Counted from the stretch's first letter, positions 22,601 to 34,206 are shown. The stretch is DNA of 64,000 bases from Saccopteryx bilineata (GCF_036850765.1 NC_089495.1:26442875-26506874), one strand, 5' to 3'. Translations and numbers: made by a program. Notes: a model not told the origin generated them from the sequence alone.

Positions 22601-24999
22601 CAATAGAACGTTTCATGATGGCCTGTCAAAACATGTCTTTTATTGGATCTGACATTCACAATCAGATGTATAAACACAGACACATACACACACTCAGAAA
22701 CTTATCCCGGATCAAAATTTGGAGAAATTCCCCCAAGCTGCTGCTCTGTCGACCACTGGTATCATCAAATATTTTTTAATCTTTTTTCTGAGTACAGCTC
22801 AGATATTCAACAGCTGGGAATAAATAAGCAATATAAATCTCTATTTCTTGAAAACAGAAATGAAGTCTATACCTTTCAGATAACTTAATAACCTCTAGCA
22901 TCAGTAATAAATATCCAGCTTTCTGTATAAATTACGTTGGGTTTGGAATATTGTACTCAGCCCTGAGTTATTTGTTTCATGTATCGCATCTCTAGGTATA
23001 CAAATTAAAAAGAAATGCTTTGGAATGTGATTAAATTGTGATTGGAGGGAGGTGTGTGTTGTCAGCATAACTCTGAAAAGTGTTCCTTTCTGTGGGTTCC
23101 CTGGTTCTTTGTTGTAATTGCACTTAATTAAATAAGTGCTCTAAAATTTTAGAATACATCATGAATTCTCAGTGTTAGGGGAAACCACTTAGTCCAGTGT
23201 TGAAGCAGTTTAACCTCACCTTAGAGACAGTGAGGGCTCAACATCTGATGGTCACAGACTTTCATCAGCTGTTCCAGTTTTTGTAGAGAGCTGGGGCCAG
23301 AGGTGAATATGGTAAAGTTGTGTCAGGTTTATGATTCAGTCAAACTGTGGTACATTGTTTATGTTTGACTAGTGGCCGGGCCTGCAGTAGGGCCAATCTG
23401 GTCTTTGCATCTGTCATCAAGGCACTGACCAGTACAGTCATGCTGATTCAGAACAGATCTTACTCAATGCCCGTTCATCCATGGCTCTCCATCAGCACTG
23501 AACAACATGTTGTTACAGAGCTAATGGTGGTGGAAGATGGGCCTTCTTCTTGGAAAGGCTTTGAAAACTTGAAATGGGTCCTTATCATAAAGTCAATATG
23601 ATTAGGCACTGACTAAATGGAAGCCTTCTATTCTCAGAGAAACTGGGGAAGATTATTGGGGCAACTCATTCACTGTCAGTTCAACACTTGATTTTAATCA
23701 AAATGCATTCTTCAAGAAGCTCATATCTGATATGCAGAACAATAAATTTATATCTGCCTGTATGTAGAAACACATGAATAAAAACAAAATACCCACAGGA
23801 CAAGATGCATCACACCCTATATCTGCAAATCAATCTCCTGAAGTCACAGATTTTATTATGTAAAATCTCATTATAACTTGTCACTTGGATCACTGAGTTC
23901 TTGACCTTTTCAGTTGTTTTTTTGACAAAACTATATTAAGCTCAACATATTAGTATTTAAGATAGTAAATAAAATGTGCTTGAAAGAAAATTAAATTTGT
24001 CATGTATATGTATATCCATATATGAATATAAATGTCTTGTGTTTTCTGTGATTTTTATAAGGTACATAGCAATTCAGAAGGCCAAAAGAAAAAAATGTTA
24101 AAACTTTCAGTTTTGTAGATGGATGGCAAAAGAGATAACAGCCTTTACAATGGTGCACTATATGTGTTCATCTTTCAGGTTTGCAACAATAATATTACAA
24201 TAACACCATGTGGCTTCTCCTGTAATCAGCACTGTTGAGGCATGTCAGGCATCCTGAGGGAGGAGGTCTGGCAGAAACTTATTCAAATGAGGTCCTAAAA
24301 GCCTCTTGGGAAAACTCATCTGGGGGAAGAAAAAAACATCCATTGCTTACCCTTTTCCCTGGATACATCACGGTATTAGGAATAGACATAATTTGTAAGA
24401 GGAATTAGATGACCTTTACTTAGTGTTTATATCACATTTGATACAAGTATACTATCCTAAGACACCCGCCTTGAACATAGTATCACAAAAAGTAACACTT
24501 TCCTTACCCAGTGTAGTCGTGGGCCACCTTTCAGCATTGATATCTACAGTTTTAAAGGATAATACTGGGATATCCAGTGGCAGATGTCATAACAGTAGTC
24601 GTTTCACTATATCACATTTCTTTTTCTAAGAGAGGACTATTAGATTAATAGAATCAAATTAGGAACAGAGAAGATCCATAGTTCCAGATTAGCCATGAAT
24701 TTGCAAACCATTGAGCACTCGGAACTTGGGTTATACATTTTCATGAACTCGTATTACCAACACAGCAACTATGGTTCATTCTACTATGGTTCATTCTATT
24801 TCTTTTACTCTCGGGTTTTCATATCCCTCACTAGTGTGACTATGATTTGGGATGGCTAACGTGCAGCAGACTGATGAGTAATATTACTATAACAACTTAT
24901 ACTGATCTTTCAAGTTTCCTGTAGTTCCTACTGATATGTGAAAAGGCCTACATAATGCGGTTTAATAATTATATAATACTAATGGTTAATAGTGTACTC
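19606..24999. other. no recognised gene; scattered ancient repeat remnants
   Basis: AT-rich sequence. A MIR-like remnant is probable at about 21790-21890 (order 'TATATTTTACAAATAAAAATATAAGAACCCAAAG ... AAACTTGTCCATTGTCAAAGAG'). An exact 15-bp tandem pair ACTATGGTTCATTCT occurs at 24768-24797. Open frames such as 22471-22779 and 23347-23601 have no recognised homology and are not called. Confidence 0.45.
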
Positions 25000-25225
25000 T
25001 TTGAAAGCAGATAGCCTTGGATTATAATTAATCTTTTAAATGTATCAGCTACATGGTGTTAGGCAAGTGAAGTAATCCCTTTATGGCACAGTTTCATTAA
25101 CTGTAAACATGTTTATAAACATAATTCCATCTTTATTATTGCTGTGAGGTTGAATGATGAACACATATAGAACAATTAGAAGAGTACTTTACATACAGAA
25201 ATATCTCAATAAATATTAACTCAAT
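25000..25225 (+). mobile_element. MIR-like SINE remnant
   Basis: Diverged MIR order: 'GGTGTTAGGCAAGTGAAGTAATCC', 'GTTTCATTAACTGTAAACATG', 'GCTGTGAGGTTGAATGATG' and 'CTCAATAAATATTAAC'. Confidence 0.6.
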
Positions 25226-25594
25226 ATCATTTTTTTACAAAAAGATAAAAAAATGAAATTCTGAACATTATGCTAGCCTAGAAAATGTCATTAATTCCCT
25301 ATAGGTTCTGAATTAATCTTTATCTGATCCTTCTTTCCAAGGCCACTGAACCAAGTTAAATTCTTTAATAATAATATAAACTCAATAAAATATCACTGGG
25401 GATATTTTTCCCTTTGGCAATCTGTTAGTTTTTGGAGGAAAAAGGTAAAAATTCCCACTAGAAAAAAAGAGTGACTGTGACCTGAGTAGTTTTGGGTTCT
25501 TTAGTTTAAGTAATGTTAACTATTTCTTGTAATCCCCCAGGAACCACTGAACATGAAGATACTTTATTCCAGGTTGTCATATACAGAGAAAATA

Positions 25595-25606
25595 CTGTAG
25601 AAATTT
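25595..25606. repeat. left target-site duplication of L1-B
   Basis: CTGTAGAAATTT, identical to 33478-33489. It lies next to the poly(A) tail of the minus-strand L1 (seen here as T-runs). Confidence 0.85.
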
Positions 25607-25872
25607 CTTTTTCTTTTTTTTTTCTTTTTTTTTATAATTTTATTTTTTTAATGGGGTGACATCAATAAATCAGGATACATATATTCAAAGATAACAAGTC
25701 CAGGTTATCTTGTCGTTCAATTATGTTGCATACCCACCACCCAAAGTCAGATTGTCCTCTGTCACCTTCTATCTTGTTTTCTTTGTGCCCCTCCCCACCC
25801 CCTATTCCTCTCCCATTCCCCCCTCCCCCCCCGTAACTACCACACTCTTATCAATGTCTCTTAGTTTCACTA

Positions 25873-28800
25873 TTATGTCCCACCTACGTATGGAATAATA
25901 CAGTTCCTGTTTTTTTCTGATTTACTTATTTCGCTTCGTATCATGTTATCAAGATCCCACCATTTTGCTGTAAATGTTCCGATGTCATCATTTCTTATGG
26001 CTGAGTAGTATTCCATAGTGTATATGTGCCACATCTTCTTTATCCAGTCATCTATTGATGGGCTTTTTGGTTGTTTCCATGTCCTGGCCACTGTGAACAA
26101 TGCTGCAATAAACATGGAGCTGCATGTGTCTTTACATATCAATGTTTCTGAGTTTTGGGGATATATACCCAGTAGAGGGATTGCTGGGTCATAAGGTAGT
26201 TCTATTTTCAGTTTTTTGAGGAACCACCATACTTTCTTCCATAATGGTTGTACTACTTTACATTCCCACCAACAGTGTATGAGGGTTCCTTTTTCTCCAC
26301 AGCCTCTCCAACATTTGCTATTACCTGACTTGCTAATAATAGCTAAACTAACAGGGGTGAGGTGGTATCTCATTGTAGTTTTGATTTGCATTTCTCTAAT
26401 AGCTAAAGAAGTTGAGCATCTTTTCATATATCTGTTGGCCATTTGTATTTCTTCCTGGGAGAAGTGTCTATTCATATCCTCTTCCCATTTTTTTATTGGA
26501 TTATTTGTTTGTTTGTTGTTGAGTTTTATGAGTTCTTTGTATATTTTGGATATTAGGCCCTTATCTGAGCTGTTGTTTGAAAAAATCATTTCCCATTTAG
26601 TTGGCTTTCTGTTTATTTTGTTATCAGTTTCTCTTGCTGAGCAAAAACTTCTTAGTCTGATGTAGTCCCATTCATTAATTTTTGCCTTCACTTCTCTTGC
26701 CTGTGGAGTCAAATTCATAAAATGCTCTTTAAAACCCAGGTCCATGAGTTGAGTACCTATGTCTTCTTCTATGTACTTAATTGTTTCAGGTCTTATGTTT
26801 AGATCTTTGATCCATTTTGGGTTAATTTTTGACAGGGGGAGAGACTGTAGTCCAGTTTCATTCTTTTGCATGTGGCTTTCCAGTTTTCCCAGCACCATTT
26901 ATTGAAGAGGCTTTCTTTTCTCCATTGTGTGTTGTTGGCCCCTTTATCAAAAATTATTTGACTATATATATGTGGTTTTATTTCTGGACTTTCTATTCTG
27001 TTCCATTGGTCTGAGTGTCTATTTTTCTGCCAATACCATGCTGTTTTGATTGTCGTGGCCCTATAATAGAGTTTGAAGTCAGGTATTGTTATGCCCCCAG
27101 CTTCATTCTTTTTCTTTAGGATTGCTTTGGCTATTTGGGGTTTTTTATAGTTCCATATAAATCTGATGATTTTTTGCTCTATTTCTTTAAAAAATGTCAT
27201 TGGAATTTTGATGGGAATTGCATTAAATTTGTATATTGCTTTGGGTAATATAGTTATCTTGATTATATTTATTCTTCCTAGCCAAGAACAAGGTATATTC
27301 TTCCATCTTATTATATCTTTTTCGATTTCCCTTAACAATGGTTTATAGTTTTCATTATATAAGTCCTTTACATTCTTTGTTATGTTTATTCCTAAGTATT
27401 TTATTTTTTTTGTTGCAATCGTGAAGGGGATTATTCTTTTGAGTTCGTTCTCAGTTGTTTCATTGTTGGCATATAGAAAGGCTATTGACTTCTGTATGTT
27501 AATTTTGTATCCTGCGACCTTACTGTATTGGCTTATTGTTTCTAGTAGTCTTTTTGTGGATTCTTTGGGGTTTTCGATGTATAGGATCATATCATCTGCA
27601 AAAAGTGATACCTTTACTTCTTCTTTTCCGATATGGATGCTTTTTATTTCTTTGTCTTATCTGATTGCTCTGGCTAGAACCTCTAGTACCACATTAAATA
27701 AGAGTGGAGAGAGTGGACAACCCTGTCTTGTTCCTGATTTAAGGGGGAAAGCCTTCAGTTTAGTGCCATTTAATATGATGTTAGCTGATGGTTTATCATA
27801 TATGGCCTTTATCATGTTGAGATATTTTCCTTCTATACCCATTTTGTTGAGTGTCTTAAACATAAAATTGTTGTTGTATTTTATCGAAAGCCTTTTCTGC
27901 GTCTATTGATAAGATCATGTGGTTTTTGTTCTTTGTTTTGTTGATATGGTGTATTACATTAACCGTTTTACATATGTTGAACCATCCTTGAGATTCTGGG
28001 ATGAATCCCACTTGATCATGATGTATTATTTTTTTAATATGTTGTTGTATTCGATTTCCTAGTATTTTGTTTAGTATTTTAGCATCTGTATTCATTAGAG
28101 ATATTGGTCTGTAGTTTTCTTTTTTTGTGCCATCCTTGCCTGGTTTTGGTATGAGGGTTATGTTGGCCTCATAAAATGTGTTTGGAAGTATTGCTTCTTC
28201 TTCAATTTTTTGGAAGACTTTGAGTAGAATAGGAACCAAGTCTTCTTTGAATGTTTGATAAAATTCGCTGGTATAGCCGTCAGGGCCTGGACTTTTATTT
28301 TTGGGGAGGTTTTTAATGGTTTTTTCTATTTTTTCTCTACTGATAGGTCTGTTTAGGCTTTCTGCTTCTTCATGACTCAGTTTAGGAAGGTTGTATTTTT
28401 CTAGGAATTTATCCATTTCTTCTAGGTTGTTGAATTTAGTGGCATAAAGTTTTTCATAGTATTCTACAATAATTCTTTGTATATCTACAGTGTCCATGGT
28501 GATTTCTCCTCTTTCATTTTGGATTTTGTTTATATGAGTTCTTTCTCTTTTTTCCTTGGTAAGTCTTGCCAAGGGTTTGTCAATTTTGTTGATCTTTTCA
28601 AAGAACCAGCTCCTTGTTCTATTAATTTTTTCTATAGTTTTTCTGTTCTCTAATTCATTTATTTCTGCTCTGATTTTTATTATTTCCTTTCTTCGGCTGG
28701 TTTTGGGTTGTCTTTGTTCTTCTTTTTCTAGTTCCTTAAGGTGGGAAGTTAAGTGGTTCACTTGGGCTCTCTCTTGTTTGTTCATATATGCCTGAAGCGA

Positions 28801-29699
28801 TATGAACTTCCCTCTTATCACTGCTTTTGCTGCATCCCATAGATTCTGATATGTCGTATTGTCATTTTCATTAGTTTGTATATATCTTTTGATCTCTGCA
28901 CTTATTTCTTCTTTGACCCATTCATTTTTTAAAAGTATGTTGTTTAGTTTCCACATTTTTGTGGGATTTTTTCCTCTTTTTTGCAGTTGAATTCTAGTTT
29001 CAAGGCTTTATGATCAGAAAATATGCTTGGTACAACTTCAATTTTTCTGAATTTGCTGATGTTGTTTTTGTGGCCCAACATATGGTCAATTCTTGAGAAT
29101 GATCCATGTACACTGGAGAAAAATGTATACTCAGTCACTTTGGGATGAAATGTCCTGTAGATGTCTATCATATCCAGGTGCTCTAGTGTTTTGTTTAAGG
29201 CCACTATGTCTTTGTTGATTCTCTGTTTGGATGACCGATCTAGAGCCGTCAGCGGTGTATTGAGGTCTCCAAGTATGATTGTATTTTTGTCAGTTTTTGT
29301 TTTAAGATCAATAAGTAGCTGTCTTATATATTTTGGTGCTCCTTGGTTTGGTGCATATATATTAAGAATTGCTATGTCTTCTTGATTCAGTGTCCCCTTA
29401 GCCATTATGAAATGGCCATTTTTGTCTCTGAGTACTTTTCCTGTCTTGTAGTCAGCATTATCTGATATGAGTATTGCTACACCTGCTTTTTTTTGGATGT
29501 TATTTGCTTGGAGTATTGTTTTCCAGCCTTTCACTTTGAATTTGTTTTTATCCTTGTTACTTAGATGAGTTTCCTGTAGGCAGCATACAGTTGGATTTTC
29601 TTTTTTAATCCATTCTGCTACTCTGTGCCTTTTTATTGGTGAGTTTAATCCGTTTACATTTAGTGTAATTATTGGTACTTGTGAGTTCCCTATTGCCAT
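25873..29699 (-). pseudogene. L1-B ORF2 (endonuclease / reverse transcriptase), few breaks
   Basis: Encodes the enzyme for target-primed reverse transcription. The endonuclease frame (29699-28944) keeps N14, E43, Y115, D145, N147, D205, D229 and H230, the same positions as in human L1. The reverse transcriptase follows in frame 28956-27856 and then 27863-26799, with the catalytic FADD at 27591-27602. The C-terminal frame (26898-25873) carries C-X3-C-X7-H-X4-C (residues 196, 200, 208 and 213 of that frame). Lesions are a frameshift near 28950, another near 27860, a TAA at 27657-27659 where the family has a Gln codon, and a frameshift between 26799 and 26898. As assembled it cannot make full-length ORF2 protein; the homopolymer-like frameshifts could partly be sequencing errors. 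Confidence 0.93.
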
Positions 29700-29929
29700 T
29701 TTTTATCTTGCTTTCTGTTAGTTTTGTGTCTTGTTTGATCCTTCTCTTTCGTTTTTCTATCTTTTGTTTTTATTTGGTTGTATTCCATACATCTTTCCTC
29801 TGTTGCTATCTTTTTTATCTCATGTGCTTCTGTGGTGGTTTTTCCAATGGTGGTTACCTTTGAGTAATGAAAAGGGTCCCTACCCTGTTCATTGTAGTGA
29901 ACTATTTTGTGAGTACTTTTGCACTCCAT
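29690..29929 (-). other. small open frame between L1-B ORF1 and ORF2
   Basis: A 79-codon frame starting MECKSTHKI and ending KKWQ, located 73 bases after the ORF1 stop. Its TAG (29692-29690) overlaps the ORF2 start (29699-29697) in the same 10-base arrangement as in L1-A. Roughly half the residues match the L1-A version, with the shared YNQIKT block. The spacer of about 300 bases is much longer than the 63-bp spacer of human L1 (known from the literature). No domain is recognised. It could act in termination-reinitiation feeding ORF2. Confidence 0.5.
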
Positions 29930-30002
29930 CGTCCTTTGCTACTGTTAATCTCCATCTTCTCCCCCTCTTTCTTTTTGTTGTTGTCACAGTTTAAATTTGG
30001 TT

Positions 30003-31022
30003 TTATTGTGTTCTTCTTGGAGCTTTTACTTGTGGCTCTGTTTTTTTTTTGTTCTTTGTATCTGATTGGAGAACCCCCTTTAGTAATTCCTGGAGTGGGG
30101 GTTTTCTGATGATAAATTCCCTCATCTTTTCTGTATCTGTGAATTTTTTTATTTCTCCTTCGTATTTGAAGGATAGCTTTGATGGGTATAGTATTTGTGG
30201 CTGAAAGTTCCTCTCTTTCAGGACTTTAAATATTGGGGTCCACTCTCTTCTAGCTTGTAGAGTTTCTGCTGAGAAATCTGATGATAATCTAATGGGCCTT
30301 CCTTTATATGTTGTATTCTTCTTTTCTTTGGCTGCCTTGAGAATTTTTTCTTTGCTGTTGGTTTGTGTCAATTTCATTATAATATGCCTTGGAGTAGGTT
30401 TGTTGGGGTTAAGAAAACTTGGAGTTCTGTTTGCTTCTTGAACTTGAGGCTTTAGTTCTTTCCACAGGCTTGGGAAGTTCTCATCTATTATTTGTTTGAG
30501 TATGTTCTCCATTCCATTTTCTCTCTCTTCTCCCTCTGATATACCATTTATTGTTATATTATTCTTTTTGATGGAATCAGATAATTCTTGTAGGGCTATC
30601 TCATTTTTTTTAATTTTTGAGTCTCTTTCTTTTTCTCTCTGTTGTGCCTCAAGTTGCTTGTCTTCTATTTCACTAATCCTCTCTTCTATCTGACCTGTTC
30701 TATTAGCTAAGCTTGTTACTTTGTTTTTCAGCTCGTGAATTGAGTTTTTCATCTCTGTTTGATTTGTTTTTATAGTTTCAATTTCCTTGGACATATATTC
30801 TTTGTGTTCATTGAGTTGTTTTCTGAGCTCCCTAAATTGCCTTTCTGTGTTTTCTTGTATATCTCGGAGGATTTTTAGGATTTCTATCTTGAATTCTCTG
30901 TCATTTAGCTCCAAGGTTTCCAATATATTAAATTTTTTCTCCATAGATTTTTCCTCATCTAGCTGTGTTACCTCTCTTTCTTTTGTATCCATGATATTCG
31001 ATTTTCTCTTCCTTAATGGCAT
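30003..31022 (-). CDS. L1-B ORF1 protein (RNA-binding chaperone), intact 339 aa
   Basis: Open from MPLRKRKSN to KAPRRTQ, 339 residues, about the length of human L1 ORF1p (338). Residues about 35-150 are heptad-rich and charged (coiled coil, trimer formation). Residues about 154-205 resemble the RRM (NITINGISEGEE...). Residues about 210-315 form the C-terminal domain, with RHIIMKLTQ, KGRPIRLSSDFSAETLQARR and FKVLKERNFQP. The protein binds L1 RNA in cytoplasmic particles and acts as a nucleic acid chaperone. The start was chosen because the same MP-RKR start is seen in L1-A. It is the only complete protein gene of known family in the window. Confidence 0.95.
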   Translation of the reverse strand: MPLRKRKSNIMDTKEREVTQLDEEKSMEKKFNILETLELNDREFKIEILKILRDIQENTERQFRELRKQLNEHKEYMSKEIETIKTNQTEMKNSIHELKNKVTSLANRTGQIEERISEIEDKQLEAQQREKERDSKIKKNEIALQELSDSIKKNNITINGISEGEERENGMENILKQIIDENFPSLWKELKPQVQEANRTPSFLNPNKPTPRHIIMKLTQTNSKEKILKAAKEKKNTTYKGRPIRLSSDFSAETLQARREWTPIFKVLKERNFQPQILYPSKLSFKYEGEIKKFTDTEKMREFIIRKPPLQELLKGVLQSDTKNKKKTEPQVKAPRRTQ

Positions 31023-31261
31023 CTGAGGGTGGTTTTGTTGATAGTATTAATGAGATTTAATAAAGAATAAAAAGTTAAAAAAAAATAAAAAAAAATTGAA
31101 GAGTTGTTTTTTTTAAAGAAAATTAATAATGAAATAAAGAAAATTAAAATAAAATAAAAATTTTAAAAAAAGGAGATTATTCCCCCCCTCCTTTTTTCCT
31201 CTCCTCTCCTCTCCCCTCTTTCTTGAGAAAATCTTGTGGTGGACTGTGAATTATAACAAAC

Positions 31262-31299
31262 AATGCCTGTGATGGAGGGCAATGCCTGTGATGGAGGGC
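31262..31299. repeat. 19-bp tandem duplication
   Basis: AATGCCTGTGATGGAGGGC occurs twice in direct succession within the L1-B 5' UTR. Confidence 0.95.
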
Positions 31300-32452
31300 C
31301 TGAATTGGGGAAAAGTAATAAAGGGGCAAAAAAAGAAAAAAAGAAAAAAAAAAAAGGAAAAAAAAAGAAAAAAGAAAAAAAAAGAGCATATGGACCCACA
31401 AAAAGCAAATAAGGAAAAAATTTGGGTCAAGAATAAAATGATTTGCTTTTACGTGTTGGTTGTCTAAGAGTTATGATGAGAGGAATAAGAGGAAAACGGA
31501 AAAATGGGGGGACAAATTAAAAAATTTTACTATTGTATTTAGTGGAACAAGAACTAGATAATATGGAGAGCCAGGGATGGGAGCACTGCTAGTGAGTTAA
31601 AAAAGGTGAAGTAAAAACCCCCAAAATGCCACAAACATAGGTTTGAGTCCCAGATAAGATAATTTGTTTGTTATTGAGGTTTGAATGAGACGAGATGTAA
31701 AGGAGAAAGTAAGAAACTAATATAGAGGGAGAAAAGAAAGAGAGAGAGAGAAAAAAGAGGGAACCACTAAAAGAAGAAAAAAGAAAGGAGAGAGAGAGAG
31801 AGAGAGAGAGTTAAGGGTTTTGGAGTGCAACCCTCATAGAGAGAAAGGAAGAGAAGAGAAAAGATAATGGGAGATGTAACACTTATGGGTAGTGTAGTTC
31901 AAGGAGAGGAGAGAGTAAGACCGGTAGAGAGTTAATCGGCCAAATTGGAGGAGGAAAAAAAAGTATCAAGAATGAAGATAAGAAAAACAAACGAACAAAT
32001 ATAATAAAATGGGATAGGTTATAAAGTCTGCAGATTATTCTTGATTTTGAGAGGTTATCTTCTTGCTTTTTCTTTTCTCTCCCTCTTCCTGGTCGGTGAC
32101 TCTGTACCCCGGCTTCTGCCCCTTTGGCATGCTCAGGTAGAGGTTTGCAGTTGATAAGTCTCTATGGCAATGTCATGTATTGTGCTTTAGTCTCGTTGGC
32201 AGTTGAAGCTCATTAGCATTTATAGGCTCCGACAGTGAGAGAGTCCATGTTCCTGGAGCCTTTCTCCTAGTTTTTCCTTCCTCAATTAGTAGCCTGATAA
32301 TCCAGCTATGGGGTTGCTGCTGCCTCTGCCTGGATAGTAAGAGGCTCAAAGAGCTGGCAACTCCCCACTCTATTTCCACTCAGCACAGGGCTCTGGGTAA
32401 GGCTCAGTCAGTCAGAGCTGCCAGCATAATCAGGCGGGCTTTCCGCCCACTC

Positions 32453-33040
32453 AAAGACCTCTGGCTCTGCCACTCTGTCCAGTAACACAGGCGGGCGACC
32501 ACTTCCGGGGCACTTGGAGGAAACTCTCACTCACTGTCTGTGACCAGGATATTTGGCCAGCAGTCTCACGCTCTGAGTGAAACCCCCAACCGCAGGGAAA
32601 AGTTGCAGCGTTGAAATTGAGTCTCGCTCCGTCCCCGTGCGCGGCTTTTGCAAGGTGCTGGGGTGGCCCGAGATTCCTCTTTGGCCCACACAAAGGCCCC
32701 TGACTCTGCCCCTCTGTGGGATAACACGGGCGCGCACTGCCGAGGCACTCAGAGGAATCGCTCACTCCTTATCTGCAAACCAGGATATGAGGCCGGCCCC
32801 GTTTCCCTCTGAGTGAAACACCCTCCAGCACGGAAAATCTCCACCGTTGGAATTAGTTCTCACTCCCACCCGTGCGTGGCTTTCCCAGGGCGCTGGGGCT
32901 GCTCAGAGACTCTGCCCTTGGCCCACAGAAAGGCCTCTGACCCTGCCTTTCTGTGGGGCAACACGGGCACCCACTCTCGGGGCCTAGGAAGAAATTCTCG
33001 CCCACTAACTGCGCACCGACCAGGAGACCGGGTAAAATGG
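32453..33040 (-). repeat. tandem ~238-bp monomers in the L1-B 5' UTR
   Basis: Three head-to-tail units each begin, on the plus strand, with an AAAG-CC-CTG(A/G)C(T/C)CTGCC block. Unit 1 is 32453-32691 (239 bp), unit 2 is 32692-32928 (237 bp), unit 3 is partial from 32929 to about 33040. Shared landmarks include the 'TAACACGGGCG' and 'GACCAGGA' blocks, 'CTCTGAGTGAAAC' and 'GTGCG-GGCTTT'. Units are diverged from each other but alignable by eye. Confidence 0.8.
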
Positions 33041-33477
33041 CTGCTCCGCTTGTCTTTCTTTGTTTGGGTTTGGCGCGAGTGTTAGCTTGTATTGCCCGGG
33101 TTGCCACAGGATCAGATTTTCCTCAGCTTGGATCTCCGTGCCACAGCCTGGTTCAGCCGTTTGTGCCGCGGCGACCTGGATCTATTCACTCCCTTTGCCC
33201 GCCTCAGTTTCTATATTCACAGTTACCAGAGAAAGCCGCCCTGTTTAGGTTAGTGAGGAAGGTGGAGCATTTCTTACTCCCTATTTCCTTCGGGGTTTGT
33301 TTATATATTTAGCCAATTTTTCACTCAGTCATACCTTTGGGTGTATTGCGAAGCATCTGGAAGCTCCAAGTATAGGTTTTTCTGTTTCTGGTTGAAGATC
33401 TTGTTGAGTTTTGGGGGAGATTTATCGGTATCACTTCCTACCCTGCCATTACTCTGATGTCATCTCCCAACACATAT

Positions 33478-33489
33478 CTGTAGAAATTT
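33478..33489. repeat. right target-site duplication of L1-B
   Basis: CTGTAGAAATTT, matching 25595-25606, directly next to the L1-B 5' terminus. Confidence 0.85.
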
Positions 33490-33814
33490 TTATATCTTTA
33501 TCAGTTCTAAACATTACATAAATAAATTTTCAATTAAAAAGTGGATTAATTCAACATAAAGCTCAAATTGAAGAAGAGATTATATTATTCAGTTAAACTA
33601 TTTAATTTGAGGTCATTATAAGTTCATGTACAATTGTAAGAAATAACACAGAGACATACCATGTACCTTTTAAGGTTTCCCAATGTTAAATAACTAACAT
33701 CTTACAAAACTATAGTATGATTGCACAACCAGAATATTGGTACTGATACAGTCAAGATTTGGAATCTTCCCATCACCATGAGGATCCCTCCTGGTGTCTT
33801 TTAAAACCATATCT

Positions 33815-34206
33815 GCCCTGGCCGGTTGGCTCAGCGGTAGAGCATCAGCCTGGCGTGCAGGAGTCCCAGTTTCGATTCCCGGCCAGGGCACACAGGAGAA
33901 GCGCCCATCTGCTTCTCTCCCCCTCCCCCTCTCCTTCCTCTCTGTCTCTCTCTCTTCCCGTCCCGCAGCCAAGGCTCCATTGGAGAAAAGATGGCCCGGG
34001 CGCTGGGGATGGCTCTGTGTCCTCTGCCTCAGGTGCTAGAATGGCTCTGGATGCAACAGAGCGACGCCCCAGAGGGCAGAGCGTCGCCCCTGGTGGGCAT
34101 GCCGGGTGGATCCCGGTCGGGTGCATGCAGGAGTCTGTCTAACTGCCTCCCTGTTTCCAGCTTCAGAAAAAATGAAAACAAAACAAAAACAAACAAACAA
34201 AAAAAC
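33815..34206 (+). mobile_element. tRNA-derived SINE, type B
   Basis: Head GCCCTGGCCGGTTGGCTCAG, GC-rich body with CCGGGTGGATCCCGGTCGGG, end TTTCCAGCTTCAGAAAAAA and an A-rich tail with CAAA repeats. The flanks 'AAAACCATATCT' (33803-33814) and 'AACACCACATCT' are an imperfect duplication. The B box is slightly altered (GTTTCGATTCC). Inserted in the old L1M. Confidence 0.9.

Larger units (their letters stand above)
25607..33477 (-). mobile_element. L1-B: young full-length LINE-1
   Basis: A complete non-LTR retrotransposon of about 7.87 kb on the minus strand. From its 5' end (33477) it has a 2.45-kb 5' UTR, intact ORF1 (31022-30003), an inter-ORF spacer with a small open frame, ORF2 (29699 to 25873) with a few breaks, a short 3' UTR with a G-rich tract (C-rich at about 25785-25835 here) and an A-tail. 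A perfect 12-bp duplication CTGTAGAAATTT bounds it. Intact ORF1 and a low number of ORF2 lesions show it is recent. It inserted at or next to the 3' end of the older L1 at 33490-38480. Confidence 0.95.
31023..33477 (-). promoter_or_regulatory. L1-B 5' UTR / internal promoter region
   Basis: Lies between the 5' end of L1-B and ORF1. From 5' to 3' on the minus strand: a leader (33477-33041), about 2.5 tandem monomers of ~238 bp (33040-32453) that are GC- and CpG-rich, a mixed segment (32452-32050), a pyrimidine-rich segment (GA-rich on plus, 31730-31860) and an A/T-rich segment with T-runs (31400-31030). L1 5' UTRs contain the pol II promoter as established for human and mouse. Here its location in the CpG-rich part is inferred. 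Confidence 0.75.

Noticed and set aside
26216..27909. several plus-strand frames of 60-175 codons
   Set aside because: They are antisense to L1-B ORF2 and arise from its coding sequence.
31163..31467. Phe-rich minus and Lys-rich plus frames
   Set aside because: Low-complexity A/T runs in the L1-B 5' UTR.
32451..33312. a cluster of overlapping 60-119 codon frames on both strands
   Set aside because: They fall in the CpG-rich L1-B 5' UTR monomers; GC-rich repeats open all frames. No protein family is recognised.
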